Below, piece by piece: positions 11,824 to 24,592 of a stretch of DNA of 64,000 nucleotides. The stretch's first letter is position 1, and every line of letters starts with the position of its first letter. The stretch covers positions 5,058,454 through 5,122,453 of the forward strand of contig OZ024904.1 of NCBI GenBank assembly GCA_964017125.1. The letters run 5' to 3'. The notes beneath the pieces are model-generated. The model was not told where the DNA came from and did not search any database. It worked only from the letters and a program-made list of their open reading frames with translations. The translations under genes were made by a program, and so were the position numbers. The stretch is from Flabesymbios commensalis (taxonomy: Eukaryota > Annelida > Polychaeta > Terebellida > Flabelligeridae).

Positions 11824-12129
11824 GTTAAGAGTATTTTCCTTTACTCACCCGATAAGGGCTGATGGGCATGTCTAGAAGATTTTCTAGTTAAATTCTTATT
11901 GCGGTATTGACATGTAATTAGATCCTGGGTTAGAGCTAGTTCAATGGGTCTAATTTTTGAAAGACATTATAAATATTACAAAATTGTCAGGCCTGTTGGG
12001 ATTGTTTTGAAAAATAGGGTTTGCAAAATGTCATGAAAATCTGTTGAGAATCGACTGAGAAATCAGCGAAAATCATGCGATCTCAGTTTGGACATAGTGC
12101 TTTCGTGCCTAAATGAAATTTAATGAATG

Positions 12130-12372
12130 GGATTTTAGGCCACCTTTGTGCACATATAGGCTAATCTGGGTCAAGAGAACATCCTGAGGATGGTGAGATG
12201 ATTGAGATGACACTGCCCTCCAGACACATGATTCGAATTTCAAACCCTGGCGGTCTGAGCCCAAGCTGGCTACTTCTCAGTGTGGAAGAAACAGTTTTTT
12301 CTTTGAAACTTGAATTCCAGAGCGGGGTTCGAACCTGCGATCTCCGACTTTTCAAGTGCCTGCCAAGTACAA
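12130..12372 (-). mobile_element. SINE A, dimeric tRNA-derived, copy 1
   Basis: On the minus strand: a first tRNA-like part with B box GGTTCGAACCCC, a T/A-rich link (gtttcttccaca), a second tRNA-like part with a degenerate B box (tttgaaattcgaatc), then the shared tail ccatcctcaggatg to gtgcacaaaggtggcc. Truncated at its 5' end. Confidence 0.75.
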
Positions 12373-12956
12373 GTATTGTTAATGGAGCATAGCCTACAAT
12401 TTGTAGGTTTACTTTCAATACTACCTGTTTTTTACCTCACGTATTAAATTTACTACCAAATTTGATATTATGATTCTTGTCCGGAATTAAATCATAATGA
12501 TTAATATTATTAAAGGGACACATTCATCATATTCAGCAAATAGCATATTTTTATTTTAGCTCTGTTATATATTTTTGTGTGTTTGAATGTGTGAGGGCGA
12601 CATTCCGATGGATTTCTACTTTTAGAAACATCCGTTGGCAACGTAATTAGGTTTATCATATTACCAGATTATGACAAATGTCCATCATTACATTTTTTAA
12701 CTTAGATCGACCCTTTGTCTAATGGACATGTCATATCTGTCAAGAAAAGGAAATGAGACACCAATTTTACTATTTCCTTCTGAAAAATAGTTTTTTTCTA
12801 TAATTTACTAGCCGTAATCTATGACAAAAAGTTTTTCAACTCGTATTAGTCTCAGGTGTATCACATCGTCTAAGACGTTGCAATTTTAATTACAACATCA
12901 TCGGGAAATGACCATTTTCCTATCGGGCCACACAGTTCAGACTGGAAGGCTCCATA

Positions 12957-13345
12957 AAGGTGCAAGTTTATAGTCTGATATCAAGTCTGAAGACCTATCA
13001 TCCGACTGTACATCTTACCCCCTGGTCACTGGACCAGTTCATTCGTGAGCCATTTCAACTCCACGGAGAGCATACAGTCCTGCAGCCGTTTCGGCGCATT
13101 GAACTTATCGTACACATTGCCATCTCTGTCCTACCAGGTACTCATTTTCATCTGAGTCTAGTGAAGCATTTGAGGGTGAAGTGCCTTGCCCAAGGACACA
13201 ACATCTTAACAATGTCCCAAGATTGAGAGGGGAGAAACATGATATTTCTCTGAAAATTATGCACCAGCGGGATTCGAAACCGCACGGCAGGCAGCGACAT
13301 TGGCAGAGCGCGACGCTCTAACCATTGCGCCATGTCCCTCTCTAA
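12957..13345 (-). mobile_element. SINE B, tRNA-derived, copy 1
   Basis: Minus strand: head gggacatggcgcaatggtta (A box) and gtttcgaatcccgctgg (B box), then a core with ttttcagagaaatatcatg, gggcaaggcacttcaccct and a 3' part shared with the 20.65-kb copy. About 390 bp. Confidence 0.85.
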
Positions 13346-13971
13346 TACCACTAAACTGACAATTGTATGTCATAAGTTTCCCGGACCAAAATTACTCGAT
13401 ATCACGCATAGGCCCTATATGCCTACTTAGAATGTTTTTTATTCATACGTCCAATAAAAATACTACCACCACAGTATACATGTGATGAACAGTGAACACC
13501 TTTTGGGATTGAGACACATCACACTCATGTCTTTATATAGCTGTCAACCATCAGTACATAATATAACGTGCTTTGTTGTACAGTGTGGCGAGTCTTTGAG
13601 CCTCTACCATAGCAGTCATTGTTGTATCCAGGCCTGATGGACACATAACTCTAGTTCATGGATGTACGCATCTTCTCTTCCCAATATTTTATTATAGACG
13701 GCAAATTCAGGAAAATTGCAAATTAGGACATGTTTGAGCATGTTTGAGCATACAAAACAAATATTTAGCACGTGATTGTTGTATTACAATGATGTGCTAA
13801 TACATTGAGATAAGGTATGCATATATTATGTCTCCCCTCTGTACACAGAGGTGGGGACATGTTGCTTTACCTTTGCCGCTCAGTGCTGTCTGTGTGTCCC
13901 ATTTATTTCTGACCTGCGTGTAACAGTGTTGCCAAAAGGCTGTATGTGCTCACTGATAAATCAAGTATATA

Positions 13972-14095
13972 CAGTCGAGCTTCTCTATAACACGCTTAAA
14001 TCGAATTTCTGGGTATAACAAAGTATTTCTCTGGAACGGATCATTTCCCATAGGATTTCATGCATTAAAAGTTTGCTTATTGCGAAGTCATTTAT
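13972..14095 (+). mobile_element. Tigger-like terminal fragment, copy 1
   Basis: Starts tacagtcgagcttctctata and continues with acacgcttaaatcgaattt, like the ends of Tigger-type elements. It is followed by a locally duplicated AT-rich segment. The same piece recurs in copy 2 near 31.81 kb. No transposase is visible. Confidence 0.4.
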
Positions 14096-14940
14096 TGCAA
14101 AATTTGTTTATTACGAACCACTTTTCGATCCCCAAAATCACAATTTACCCTCTTATTACAAATTAATAAAAATTGCAACCAAAAAATAAGTTAACTTAGT
14201 GAATATCAAAAAGTATTTAAAAGACTCAGAGAGGTGAGGTTCGTAAGGATTGTTAACACAACAATGTGACAGGTTTCGTATAAATGATTATCACACCTAT
14301 CTGATCTATGTGGCCGGCGACACAACATTGGGCCAACAATGTTCCAGTCTGAGCAACATGATCTTCAATCGTGATTTTTCAACAGTTAAAATTAGTCATT
14401 TAAATAGTCTTTGCAGACTTTCTCACTATAAATCAATGATAATTTAGTATTTCGTTTACTACAAAACACTTTTTGATCCCAGGGATCACATGCTTCCCTC
14501 TTGTTACGATATATTTAAAAAAAAATGCAACCGAAAATTAAATCAACTTAGTGAATATCAAAATGTATCAAGACTCCATGATGCCCACGATCTTATTTAG
14601 AGAGGTCAGGTTCGTCATATTGTTAACACAACAATGGTGTCAGCAGGTTTCGCATCAACCCAGCAGGCACAATACGTTGGCCCTATATTGATCCAAGGTT
14701 GGTCCACTATCTACGACGTTGGCCCAACATTGGATTAATATAGGGCCAGTGTATTGTGCTGGCTGGGAATGGTTATCACACCTATAACCTATGGGGCAGG
14801 TGAGTCGATGACACAACATCGAGCCAGCGTCCGAGTCCCAGTCTGAGCTACATTATTTTCAATCGTATTTTTTACCACCGTGACAATTATATTCTTTCAC
14901 AGACTTTTTCACCAAATCATTGATAATTTAGTCTTTTATT
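14095..14940 (+). repeat. Local tandem duplication, second unit carrying a MITE (copy 1)
   Basis: About 14095-14455 and 14456-14940 share accacttttcgatccc-like, cttagtgaatatcaaaa, gttaacacaacaatg, cagtctgagc and tgataatttagt. The second unit has a palindromic insertion at 14659-14767. Confidence 0.75.
14659..14767. mobile_element. 109-bp palindromic MITE, GTTGGCCC family, copy 1
   Basis: Ends cccagcaggcacaatacg and gtgtattgtgctggctggg face each other around acgttggcccaacattgg. It is absent from the otherwise similar first tandem unit (near 14280). Confidence 0.8.
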
Positions 14941-15485
14941 AGGTCTTGAATACACTAAGCAGTTTACAGACAGGGTGACCGACCGGATGAATTATATAAA
15001 AAAAAAAAACGTTTTGTAGTGTCCTTCCATTTGCGTTTTAAAGATGGCTAACTGACAGTGACTGATTTTGTAATTTATTGGCTTTTAGTATCAGTTGTTC
15101 ATCAGATGAACATTTGTGTAAGAAAAAACGTGCCAGATATTACTTAGTGGGCAACCACACATGCTGCAAATTTTATGCAGCAGTGTAAGGGTTAAGCTGC
15201 TCGCGCGCGCTAAGTTAATATTTTTGAGAGAACAACCAGATGATTTTTTTTTCTGTGGGGAACCCTGGTTTACACTTATGACACGTATTCAATGGTAATC
15301 GTGTTACTTTTAGTGTTAAAATGGCGTTGAATATGTAAAGTGACATTTTCAGTCCCAATATTTATTTCCCATAAACGAATTACATTAAGTTTATGCTTAC
15401 TGTATAATTATTGTTACATTTTGTAGCTAAGAAAAAAAGTGACAAAAAAAGCAATAAAGTTTTTGCGATGTATACATCTAAACCC

Positions 15486-15500
15486 GGGGGGGGGGGGGGA
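15486..15500 (+). repeat. Poly-G run, copy 1
   Basis: A run of more than ten G inside acccg..aagggtgtc; copy 2 has only about eight G at 33272. A run-length difference between the copies. Confidence 0.8.
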
Positions 15501-15734
15501 AGGGTGTCACCTCCGCGTGGTCCCCCCTGGGCAACTTCTTAGAAGGCCAAGCACACCCAAACCTTTCATCAAACCAGGTTTTTCTATTTTTTTGACGTTT
15601 TGACGTTTTTTGTGTTTGCTTTCCGGTGGTACTGAGGTTGTTATGTTTATTTTCGAATAGTTTTTAGTTCAAATTCTTTATATATTCTCTATATATTCAT
15701 ATTTATATATTTTATATATTTTTTTTCATTGTAC

Positions 15735-16213
15735 TTGTGGTGCCTTACAGTGCTCTCACGGATTATGATCGCTCTGTCGTGCTAGTTCTCGATGACAGAC
15801 CCGATCCCCAGCTGTGGGGGCATTGTAGGTCTACTCATAATTCCTCTATGATTTGGTTTTTGTGTTTGCAGTGGTTTCTCTTTGGCATCCTGGCGATGGA
15901 CGGGATGTCAGAAAGAAACCATTGCCATATAATTATTTTTTCACTTTATTGTTTTAAAGGTTTCTCTGTGGCATCCTGGCGGATAATGCAGCATGTCATA
16001 GAGAAGCCATTGCCGTACAATTAGCCTGTGGTGACTTACGGTGTCCTCACGGTTGTGATCGCTCTGTGATGTCCTCCAATATCACAGACCTTATTACCAA
16101 CTGTGGGGGCACTGTAAGTCTTTAGTTTTTGAGAATTTTTTGTGGTTTCATGATGTCTCCGGCCGTACTGGCCGAAAAGTGAAGTAAAGAAGACATTTAC
16201 TTACTTACTTAAT
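15735..16213 (+). mobile_element. Probable LINE 3' end with TTAC tail, copy 1
   Basis: Two diverged direct repeats (gtggtgccttacagtgctct and gtggtgacttacggtgtcct) and two short facing repeats (ggtttctctttggcatcc / agaaaccattgcc) precede the terminus gtactggccgaaaagtgaag and (TTAC)n. The short microsatellite tail is typical of non-LTR 3' ends. No reverse transcriptase is seen. Confidence 0.5.
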
Positions 16214-16661
16214 GGTTTCTCTGTTCATTGTTTATGTCATTCATATTTGTGTCTAAATGGGTTTATTTTTTTTTATTATAGTATATAGTATTATAGTATA
16301 TATTATATATTTGTTTTGACAATGACACTGTTTTGACTTAGACTTGTAGTTTTTACACAATCACTCCAATTTCATGGAGATATAGTGACTTGAAAAGTCG
16401 TTCATTTTAAATTCACTTCATATTTTACATTATTTATACTGATATTTTTATACCCATTAAACTGTGTTGTAGTGCAGGCGCTTCAACATGTCATCAGACT
16501 CGTTACATATAGGTGCCAGGAGCATCGTCTTCTTATCATATCAAACACTTTAAATTGAATATTTTAGTACGAACATGCTTTTATTAGCTTTGTCTTTCCT
16601 TTACTACTTTAACTATACAATATGGGATATTGTAATACCTGGAATGGAATTTTCACCTAAA

Positions 16662-16716
16662 TGGCCATACTGGCCGAAAAGTGAAGTAAAGCAAATATTT
16701 TACTTACTTACTTACA
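16662..16716 (+). mobile_element. Second TTAC-tailed terminus, copy 1
   Basis: aatggccatactggccgaaa, gtgaagtaaagc and (TTAC)n repeat the end seen at 16161-16213, so this is a severely 5'-truncated second insertion. Confidence 0.55.
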
Positions 16717-17522
16717 TCTAAACCCAAATTACGGCTGAAAATGTGACATGTAGACTAACTGGTAATGTACCAACAGTGACGCTTGAACAATATACACTAA
16801 CTCGCATTCCAGTGTCGCATACTTTTTATAAGCACACACCCGGCAACTTTTCTTTTTGTTGTTATATTTTATACTAAATGTAAAAAAAAACAAGTTTGTT
16901 TTTAAACATTTTGGTCCCGTAATTCGTCCAATTGAGTTTACCGCAAGTAAAGCAAGATTTTAATATTCAAAGGGTTATTAGCAATGGTTGTCGGAACCCT
17001 TACATAAACACGTGCATTACACCATTACTCTTTGACAACAACGATAACGTTTTATTTTAAAGTTTGCCATGCTTAGTCCGCATGGATGTTCTTTGGTACC
17101 ATTTCAAGTGACACTGGATGTATCTGTTTGCTGTGACTGATTGAGTTATTTTGAGTTTAGTAATACGACACAACACCCATTGACGCTCTGAAATCGGACA
17201 GACAGACAAACAAACAAACAAACACGACCAAAACACAACCTCCTTCAACGGAGGTAATCAAACAAACCTGATTAGTGAAGTGGTGATAGTGAGTTGCTGT
17301 AGAGATCTGTTCAGTTGATGATTATTTACTTCAGAGTCTGTTTTCTGTTTATTTCTCGATGATGATACCCCTGGTATCACTGAGCGCTACAACCTCTTCA
17401 TTTCAAATATAGACTTCTTCATTCTTAATAAAATATGTATGTTGTGTAGCTCTGAATAGACAGTGTCAGTGTTGTGTAGTAGAATGATAGAGCACGAGTG
17501 ACAGAGCGCGCACCACCTCAGG

Positions 17523-17772
17523 TTAACCCTTTAAGTCCTCACGATGCATTAAAGCATCATTTTAAATCCCTGAAAACAGACTTAATTTTCCTACAACTAA
17601 TGGTTTTAGAAAGAAAATTACCATGAAACTACTTAACAAATACATGGCAATTTTTTCAATTTTTCACCCATTTCAAGTCATCTTCATCCACTGCAAGTCA
17701 AGAATTGCGACAGCAATTCGCGGCTTGTAGTGTATGAAGATGACAATGTAAAGTCAGGCTTGAAAGGGTTAA
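17523..17772. mobile_element. TTAA MITE CCCTTTAAGTCCTC family with hairpin, copy 1
   Basis: TTAA at 17523-17526 and 17769-17772, termini CCCTTTAAGTCCTC and AGGCTTGAAAGGG, body 242 bp. A hairpin of the 61-bp type sits at 17682-17742. Confidence 0.85.
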
Positions 17773-19259
17773 ATAACCAGCGGCTGTTGTGTATTTACCT
17801 GGTTACCGCTGGTATTGATATTTTAAGGTTTTTTCTGGCATAGCGCCGGTAGTTGGGGAGGGAAGGGGCAAATCGTGTGCACCTCTGCAGTTGTACAGCC
17901 AGTGTCTGTTGTGTAGTTACCGCTGCCATAGCATTCAGCTGACAAAAGCGGACTTTGGTGATCAAATGGATCAATCTATTAAGCGAAGTAGATATAGAGC
18001 TTAATTTGCAGAAAAACTTTTACCTTTTAGTGACCTTCACAACGGACATAGTATTGAAACAATACTATGTACAAGGGTTACACCTTTACTGACCGTACTC
18101 AGGCAATCAGAAATTCAATTATTCATCAACTGAAGACCTATCGGGAATCAATAGCTGTTTTGTCATATTGCCTTCACAATGTTTGCACATTGTTGTTAGT
18201 TACATTAATTATTAGATAATTGCTGTATTTTCGAGTTCATGATCAATTGAAGGCGGAAATAGTCCTAGGCCTACAATTAGATATTTTTATGCATCATTCG
18301 ATTTTTTTATCAGCTTTAGCCGTGTCTATTTATATTATTTCGTTAGCCATAATTATGTTAACGTTGTGGTATGATGTATGGATGATGCTGACCATTTACT
18401 GAAGGGGGACCGCTCGCTTTTCCGAAGGTCCATCGTTCCGAAGGTCCGTTGTTCCGAAGGTCCGATGATCCGAAGGTCCGTTGTTCCGAAGGTCCGTTGT
18501 TCCGAAGGCTCATTGCTCCGAAGGTCCGTTACTCCGAAATTAGGGTTCATTGTTCCGAAAACAAGGTTCAATATTCCGAAAAAGAATGAATTTACATGGA
18601 AAATGATTGTTTTTTTTTTTTAATCTGCGAAATACTTTAATGTTTTCAGATCTGCATAAAGGTCGTGGGCGGATCCAAGATACAATTTTATAGGGGGAGC
18701 AGTGGCCTGAGACACGGCGGTACAACCCCAGTACAAATTGGCTAGATATGTGGGGCTCTAAGCAGGCTATTTCGGGGGCAAGTAACATTATAACATTATA
18801 ACAATTTAGGCTGTTTTGAGGCCTACGTGTAGGGTGTATCAACTACTAAAACGACCATACAAAAAAACGGCCAATAAATACCTACTATTTATGATTCAAT
18901 TCATGCAATTTTCTGATTTTCCGTTTAAAGTCTTGGAATCTGCAGCACTGTGCTAAAGAGGGCATCATTTCAACTAGCTTGAAGATAGAAATGTTTTGTT
19001 TTTATGCGTATTTATTTCTTCATCAAATCTTTTTTTTCACTATACCACGTACACAGAAGATAAATTACTTAACTCCCAGAATAGGCCTACTCTTGAACAT
19101 TTCCACAAAATCGTAGTGATTTGCAATTTATGGTTTGAATTGCACAAATAGCGACAATCTTGGGTTTTACTTCTATTTTGTGGAAAATTATATAAATTTA
19201 TTATTTGAGATTACACAAATGTCGGTCACCTTGTATTTTATGCACAATACAATATTTAA

Positions 19260-19610
19260 TGTGTTTTCTGGCCAGATTACCATGTCAGGCGTTCCATAAA
19301 ACCCTACGGTAGACACCAAAATCACGAATCTGTAACGATTCTGAACCAAATGATATCAATTTATTGTTTGACCTTGATCATATGGCGGCCATCTTGGATT
19401 TTACCCTCACTGGAATGTTCTAAATTACGTTCTAGCCATACCACTATGTCGGACGTATCAGGAAACCCCATGGTAGACACAAAAATCACGAATCTGCTAC
19501 TATTCTGAATAAAATGATATCAATTTATTCTTTGATTTTGAACATATGTCGGCCATCTTGGATTTTACCTTCAATGTAATGTCATAAAGTATTTCCTGGC
19601 CATACCACTA
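19260..19610 (+). repeat. Diverged direct repeats with GGCCATCTTGGATTTTACC
   Basis: Units of roughly 150-180 bp share ctggccagattaccatgtc, gtagacaccaaaatcacga and ggccatcttggattttacc. Copy 2 has the same at 46827-47170; a single related fragment is at 38740-38790. Confidence 0.7.
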
Positions 19611-20649
19611 TGTGCACCAACGCTGCCGCAAACTCAGCATCTGATGAGCCTCATTGATGAGCACATTTTTGCTGACGTGTTAAATTTCTTGTTTTGTTTA
19701 TTTTATAATACACACTTCACCTCATATAAAATAAAGAATGAACATTGATAATTTCAGATTTCAAAACACGTGTTTTATTCGATTTGTAACAATTATCATG
19801 ACGTATAGCGCTCATTAGATCTTCCTATGAGAAGTAATGAGATGTGCGCATGAATTTGTATGGTGAGAACCCGAGGGAGTTTGACAAATTAAATAATAAC
19901 ATGTTGCCGCCGTCATTCACTAAGTGACACTGAGACAATAAATTAGATAGTATATTTTATTTGTAAAAAAGGACTATCATAAATATAAACCAACAATACG
20001 GTTATAGTTCCTATAAAGACCTTATTCAACCCAACAAATGTGACATATTTCTTGTTGTTCTAATGTTTCTCGGTTATTATTGTAACCTTTGAGGTGTCAG
20101 CTTAATATTGAACCAATTTTGGAATTTCATCAGTTCAATGCCGGCTATTAATCTGAGTAACATTTTGTGTTTGACAAATCCTTTTAAATATATATTATTT
20201 GATAAAAGAGAGTGAATATAAACCGAATATATATATTTCGATATATTATTTGGATGTTTTTCACTGTGAACGTAATGTTATTTAGATGTTTTTCACTGTG
20301 AACGTTATGTTTTGTAGATGTTTTTGACTGAACGTTATGCTATTTATATGTTTTCACTGCTAGGGTTACAAAAAAGATGTAGGCCTATTGGTGATATTCT
20401 ACTTCAGAAACATTATCAAATTAAAGTAGCTTGTATTTATTTGAGGAGCGCACGTTGAGACATTCCACCTAGAAATTAAAGACTACTTGAACCTTCATCA
20501 CACAATTGTTCTGAAACAATCTATATGCATGTTAAAATGCATAAAGGCCAATTTCTTTATATAAGCGAAGAGCTTATCATTTTTTTGTATTTATGAAAAT
20601 AACCGTTCAAACCAAAAGGAACAAAATTGCCCAGAATAAACTGTTTTAG

Positions 20650-21050
20650 GGATTGAAGTGTGGGACGTGATACAATGGATAAAGCTTAGAACTTTGCAAT
20701 TAGCGGCTGCATGCCTGCCTTGTGAGTTAAAGGCTCGCTTGGTGCAGGATTTTCAGAGAAATATCATATTTCTCCTCTCTCCATGCTGGGACATTTATGT
20801 GTCAATGTTGTGCCCCCCCCTCCAAGTGCTTCATTTCACTCAGGTGTGAATGAGTAGGCTTACCTGGTGGGATAGAAATGGAAGCTATATTATAAGATAA
20901 TAAAATCAATACTAGCGGAAACCGTTTGCAGTGATGTATGCTCCCTGGGGAGTTGAAATGTTACATTGATTAGGCCTAACAGGTCCAATGACCAGGCATA
21001 ATATGATGTAAGTCGCCATGTAGCCTGCAGGCATATGACGAGCTGGATAG
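20650..21050 (+). mobile_element. SINE B, older copy, copy 1
   Basis: Head gggacgtgatacaatggata, then ttttcagagaaatatcata, a C run, caagtgcttcatttcactc and gtatgctccctggggagttg. The B box is decayed. It lies inside the foldback element. Confidence 0.75.
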
Positions 21051-21534
21051 GCCTATGTGCGCCATATAAATATATCATATTATTATTAGACCCTATTATG
21101 TGAAGTACGTAGGGCCTACATGCTAACGTGATTACATACAGATGTACGTACAAGACAGCTTGAAACGTCACGTTAGCATTTTGTTTTTTCCTAAAGCAAC
21201 ATTAAACACAAATATATTAAGCAAAAGGTAATAATATGGTAATTTGTGTTACTATATATGTGAATTTCATGTATTGGTGACACGTGAATTATTTGTGAGT
21301 GACTGTTATTAAAACACTCGGTATGTTGGTGGTAAACATTATCGTGGAACCTGCCATATATCACTACCATCACAGTTTGAATATTGTCATGGACACGAAT
21401 ATTTACTTGTTGACTAAGTTTAAAGGGGATACGTCGTCATTTGCCGCTAATCATAATATTAACACTTATATTGACCCCCCCTCCTTAATAAAGGCTTCTC
21501 AATGCAGGAGGCTAAACGGCTATCATAATATTTT

Positions 21535-21760
21535 TATTGTCATAGCAAAATGTTTCTTCTCCATCAATTCGTATAAAACTAAATATTGGGGGGAACCTCT
21601 GTGATAGAGAGGTAGCGTGCTCGACCTCAAAACTGCCAGGGTGCGAATCCTGTGTCTGGAGAACAGTGTCATCTGATACATCTCGTGAATCATCTCCTGG
21701 CCCAGTTTAGCCTGTATGTGCAAAAAAGTGGCCTGGCCTAAAGCCCTAATCATTTCATTT
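21535..21760 (+). mobile_element. SINE A, second half plus link, copy 1
   Basis: Begins in the link (aaaatgtttcttctccatc), then gatagagaggtagcgtgctc (A box), gggtgcgaatcctg (B box) and the tail cctggcccagtttagcctg. It sits inside the foldback element next to its right 16-bp array. Confidence 0.8.
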
Positions 21761-22344
21761 TTGTCATAGCAAATTAACATTTTGCTGTCTGAGAGATGTG
21801 AGATTTCGGAATACTGAACCTTCGGAATAATAAACCTTCGGAGCAATGAACCCCTATTTCGGATGAATGACCCTTCGGAACAATGAACCTCTATTTCGGA
21901 ACAATGAACCTTCGGAACAATGAACCTTCGGAGCAATGAACCCCTATTTCGGATAAATTACCCTTCGGAACAATAAACCTTCGGCACAATAAACCTTTTT
22001 TTCGGAACAATGAACCTTCGGAACAATGAACCTTCGGAACAATGAACCTTCGGAAAAATGGACCTTCGGAAAAGCGGACTGTAACCAAATGGTCAGCATC
22101 ATTCATGCCTAATACCACAATGTTAACATAATTATGATTAACAAAATAATAGAAATAGACACGGCTAAAGCTGATAAAAAATCTTAATGATGCATAAGGA
22201 TATCTAATTGTATAGGCCTATTTACGCCATAAATTGATCATGAACCCGAAAATCCAGCAATTATGTAGGCCCCTAAAATTAATGCAAATAACAGCAATGT
22301 GCAAACATTGTGAAGACAATATGACGTAACAACTATAATCATGA

Positions 22345-23410
22345 CATTGTAAATGTTGATAACTACAATTAGGGCCTAATTATAATCAATTTGTAACCAT
22401 GGATTTCATTATTTATTCAACAGTCATTTTAATTAGTTATATTTAAGCATTCAAAGCAATTATTTTTCACTAGAGACATGATTGCGGTATGTATTTGTTT
22501 TTGTTATGCCTTTCAATGAACAAAATATTCCACCCATAAAAAAGACGTTTATAACACACGCGATTGTTGACTCCACTCTTTAATATGTTTTTTTCTCGGG
22601 AAAAGTCAGACAAATTAAATATTGCAATGAGAAAAACATGAAAATCAATCAAATTTAAACTTTTCATTTTGTATATTATAAACGTGGGCCTGTGTATTGT
22701 AATTCCGTTGCACACGTTTTGAAGCGTTCAGTGATTTTTACAGTCACTTGTAACTGTGTTTTTGTAACTTCATTTTAAATAACTGAGCAGTTTATTGGTG
22801 TATTTGTTTGTTTGACAATAGTTCATTTTTAAACAAACATGATTAAAATGTGCCAATAAATATATTGTATTAATATTTGTTTATCCCATTGCAGTTCTCC
22901 ATTATAGTTCATAGTTACGCGGAGGACATAATGTTTAAAGACTTGTCGTAAACTTGCTAATAACAATACTGTTTTCAATTAACGAAGAATGATTATCCTA
23001 TACCTGCCGTTGATTTTAGAATATATGTTTATATCCATGCTACTTCATATAGATTTGCTTGTTAGTTAAAGTAGTATAAATATGATTGACCATCAACATT
23101 TGCACGTTATCCAAAATAAAAGATGTAAACTTCCTACAAAATATTTTGTTTGCTTTATGTTGTGTTTATTAGTTTTAAAGTCTTTTTATTGAGATGTTGT
23201 CGGCATTTAAATGCATCTAATCTACAATAATAATTTAAAAATCATTTTGTACGATATTAAAGCTGTTAAGTTTACAAAAAACAAAACAAATAAAAACTAA
23301 TAGTATATGCTTAAAACATAGTGCATGCGGCAGCATTCTGTAAAGTATTCACATGTCATAGGTCTCTATACGATAGGATTCACATGTCTTGTATAACGAT
23401 TAGGATCATG
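22345..23410. other. No gene seen
   Basis: AT-rich and without long repeats or convincing exons; same in copy 2 (50223-51288). Confidence 0.6.
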
Positions 23411-23414
23411 ATAG

Positions 23415-23740
23415 CGACGTTTACCCCGGTGGTTGCCGATTTACCCCTGCTCCCTAGTAGGGGTAAATTTAACCCCGCACTTGGCCAATTTTAACCCCGC
23501 GCGACATTTACCCCTGCGTAGTGCATAAGGGGTATGTCGTTTTTTTAAATTTACCCCAGCGATACCTCTGGGGTTTGTCCAAACCTCCGGTTGGTGCATA
23601 CGGCCCCTGGTCAATCCGATTACAGAGCTAAATCTAAAAACAGTTTGAGCCAAAGAAACGTATGGTTTAGCAAACCGGTTCAAGATCCAACGACCAAACC
23701 ATCATGCAGGCAGGTTTGATGGTTTGGTGAATCCGGTTCT
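23415..23740. repeat. TTTACCCC motif cluster and adjacent hairpin, copy 1
   Basis: tttacccc/ttaaccccg occurs several times at 23417-23550, with gcccctgctccctagtaggg-like facing pieces. Next to it gcaaaccggttcaagatc and gtttggtgaatccggttc form an imperfect hairpin (23672-23735). Copy 2 equivalent: 51293-51618. Confidence 0.6.
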
Positions 23741-24392
23741 GGCTTGGACTGATCTGGTGCAAAAAAAACACTCTGGATTGGGAAACCGGTTTAAGATGTT
23801 TAAGATCGGTACGAATCGATCAGGTCCTTAGACGTAGCTGATAATGTTACCCTGATGTTAGACAGTCTTCGCTGGTAGTCTTGACTACGGTATGTTGATA
23901 TTTTATGATATTTTCAACAAACATATCGACCTGTGTGTCTTAAAAAACGATTGCATGAAGTTTATGGTGATACATACAGGTCGATATCTAATGTTGGCCT
24001 ACCGCCGTCCACCATCTGCAACGCTGGCCCAGCTGTGAACCGTCATTTATGATCAGTATCATTTCATTTGTAACTGTTTGGGCAGCATAATTAAATATTA
24101 AACATGTTTACGGCGTGGTATCCTAGTCACTGTTGTTATATGTATATTAGTGGGTCCCTCTTGGTGCATATAGGGAACATAGTGTTATTTTGTGCAGGAC
24201 AAAATAATTACGAAACTTGCAGGTATTGTTCACAAGTGTCCTGTCTTTAGTTTATACGATTTAAAATACGGACATATTTTAGCAAAAGTTGCGAACCTGA
24301 CTTTTTAGCATAACTAAGGTGTGCCGAACACGATTAGCCCGGTCTCCAAGCAGAATTTTGAGTTTTAGGTTGTCTTATTAGCATATACAAAA

Positions 24393-24592
24393 NNNNNNNN
24401 NNNNNNNNNNNNNNNNNNNNNNNNNNNNNNNNNNNNNNNNNNNNNNNNNNNNNNNNNNNNNNNNNNNNNNNNNNNNNNNNNNNNNNNNNNNNNNNNNNNN
24501 NNNNNNNNNNNNNNNNNNNNNNNNNNNNNNNNNNNNNNNNNNNNNNNNNNNNNNNNNNNNNNNNNNNNNNNNNNNNNNNNNNNNNNNNNNNN
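24393..24592. other. Assembly gap of exactly 200 N
   Basis: A round 200-N run, so a scaffolding gap of arbitrary length. It separates the two near-identical copies. Confidence 0.99.

Larger units (their letters stand above)
18150..22340. mobile_element. Foldback-type element, copy 1
   Basis: The left arm (18150-18400) and right arm (22080-22340) are diverged inverted repeats sharing ttcacaatgtttgcacattg, gttcatgatcaatt, tttatcagctttagccgtgt and gatgctgaccattt. On the inner side each has an array of 16-bp units around TTCCGAAGGTCCGTTG: about nine units at 18417-18565 and about 18 at 21783-22078, in opposite orientation. The 3.2-kb interior holds SINEs A and B and short direct repeats but no transposase. 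Long inverted arms built partly of short tandem units are the hallmark of foldback/TU-like elements. Confidence 0.75.
7335..24392 (+). repeat. Large duplicated segment, copy 1 (ends at N gap)
   Basis: Collinear with 24593-52270 along its whole length except for indels and one replaced block. Matched landmarks: 9434 with 27038, 12198 with 30026, 14250 with 32092, 17191 with 44385, 20658 with 48537. The match ends exactly at the N run. Probably one haplotype of a heterozygous locus; a true recent duplication is the alternative. Confidence 0.95.

Noticed and set aside
15735-16024. 95-codon ORF in the LINE-like 3' end
   Set aside because: Frame crosses diverged direct repeats and is not the same in copy 2; it is more likely untranslated sequence.
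23415-23560. Interstitial telomere-like repeats (TTTACCCC, TTAACCCC)
   Set aside because: The motif is not in regular tandem and does not match the TTAGGG unit expected in deuterostomes.
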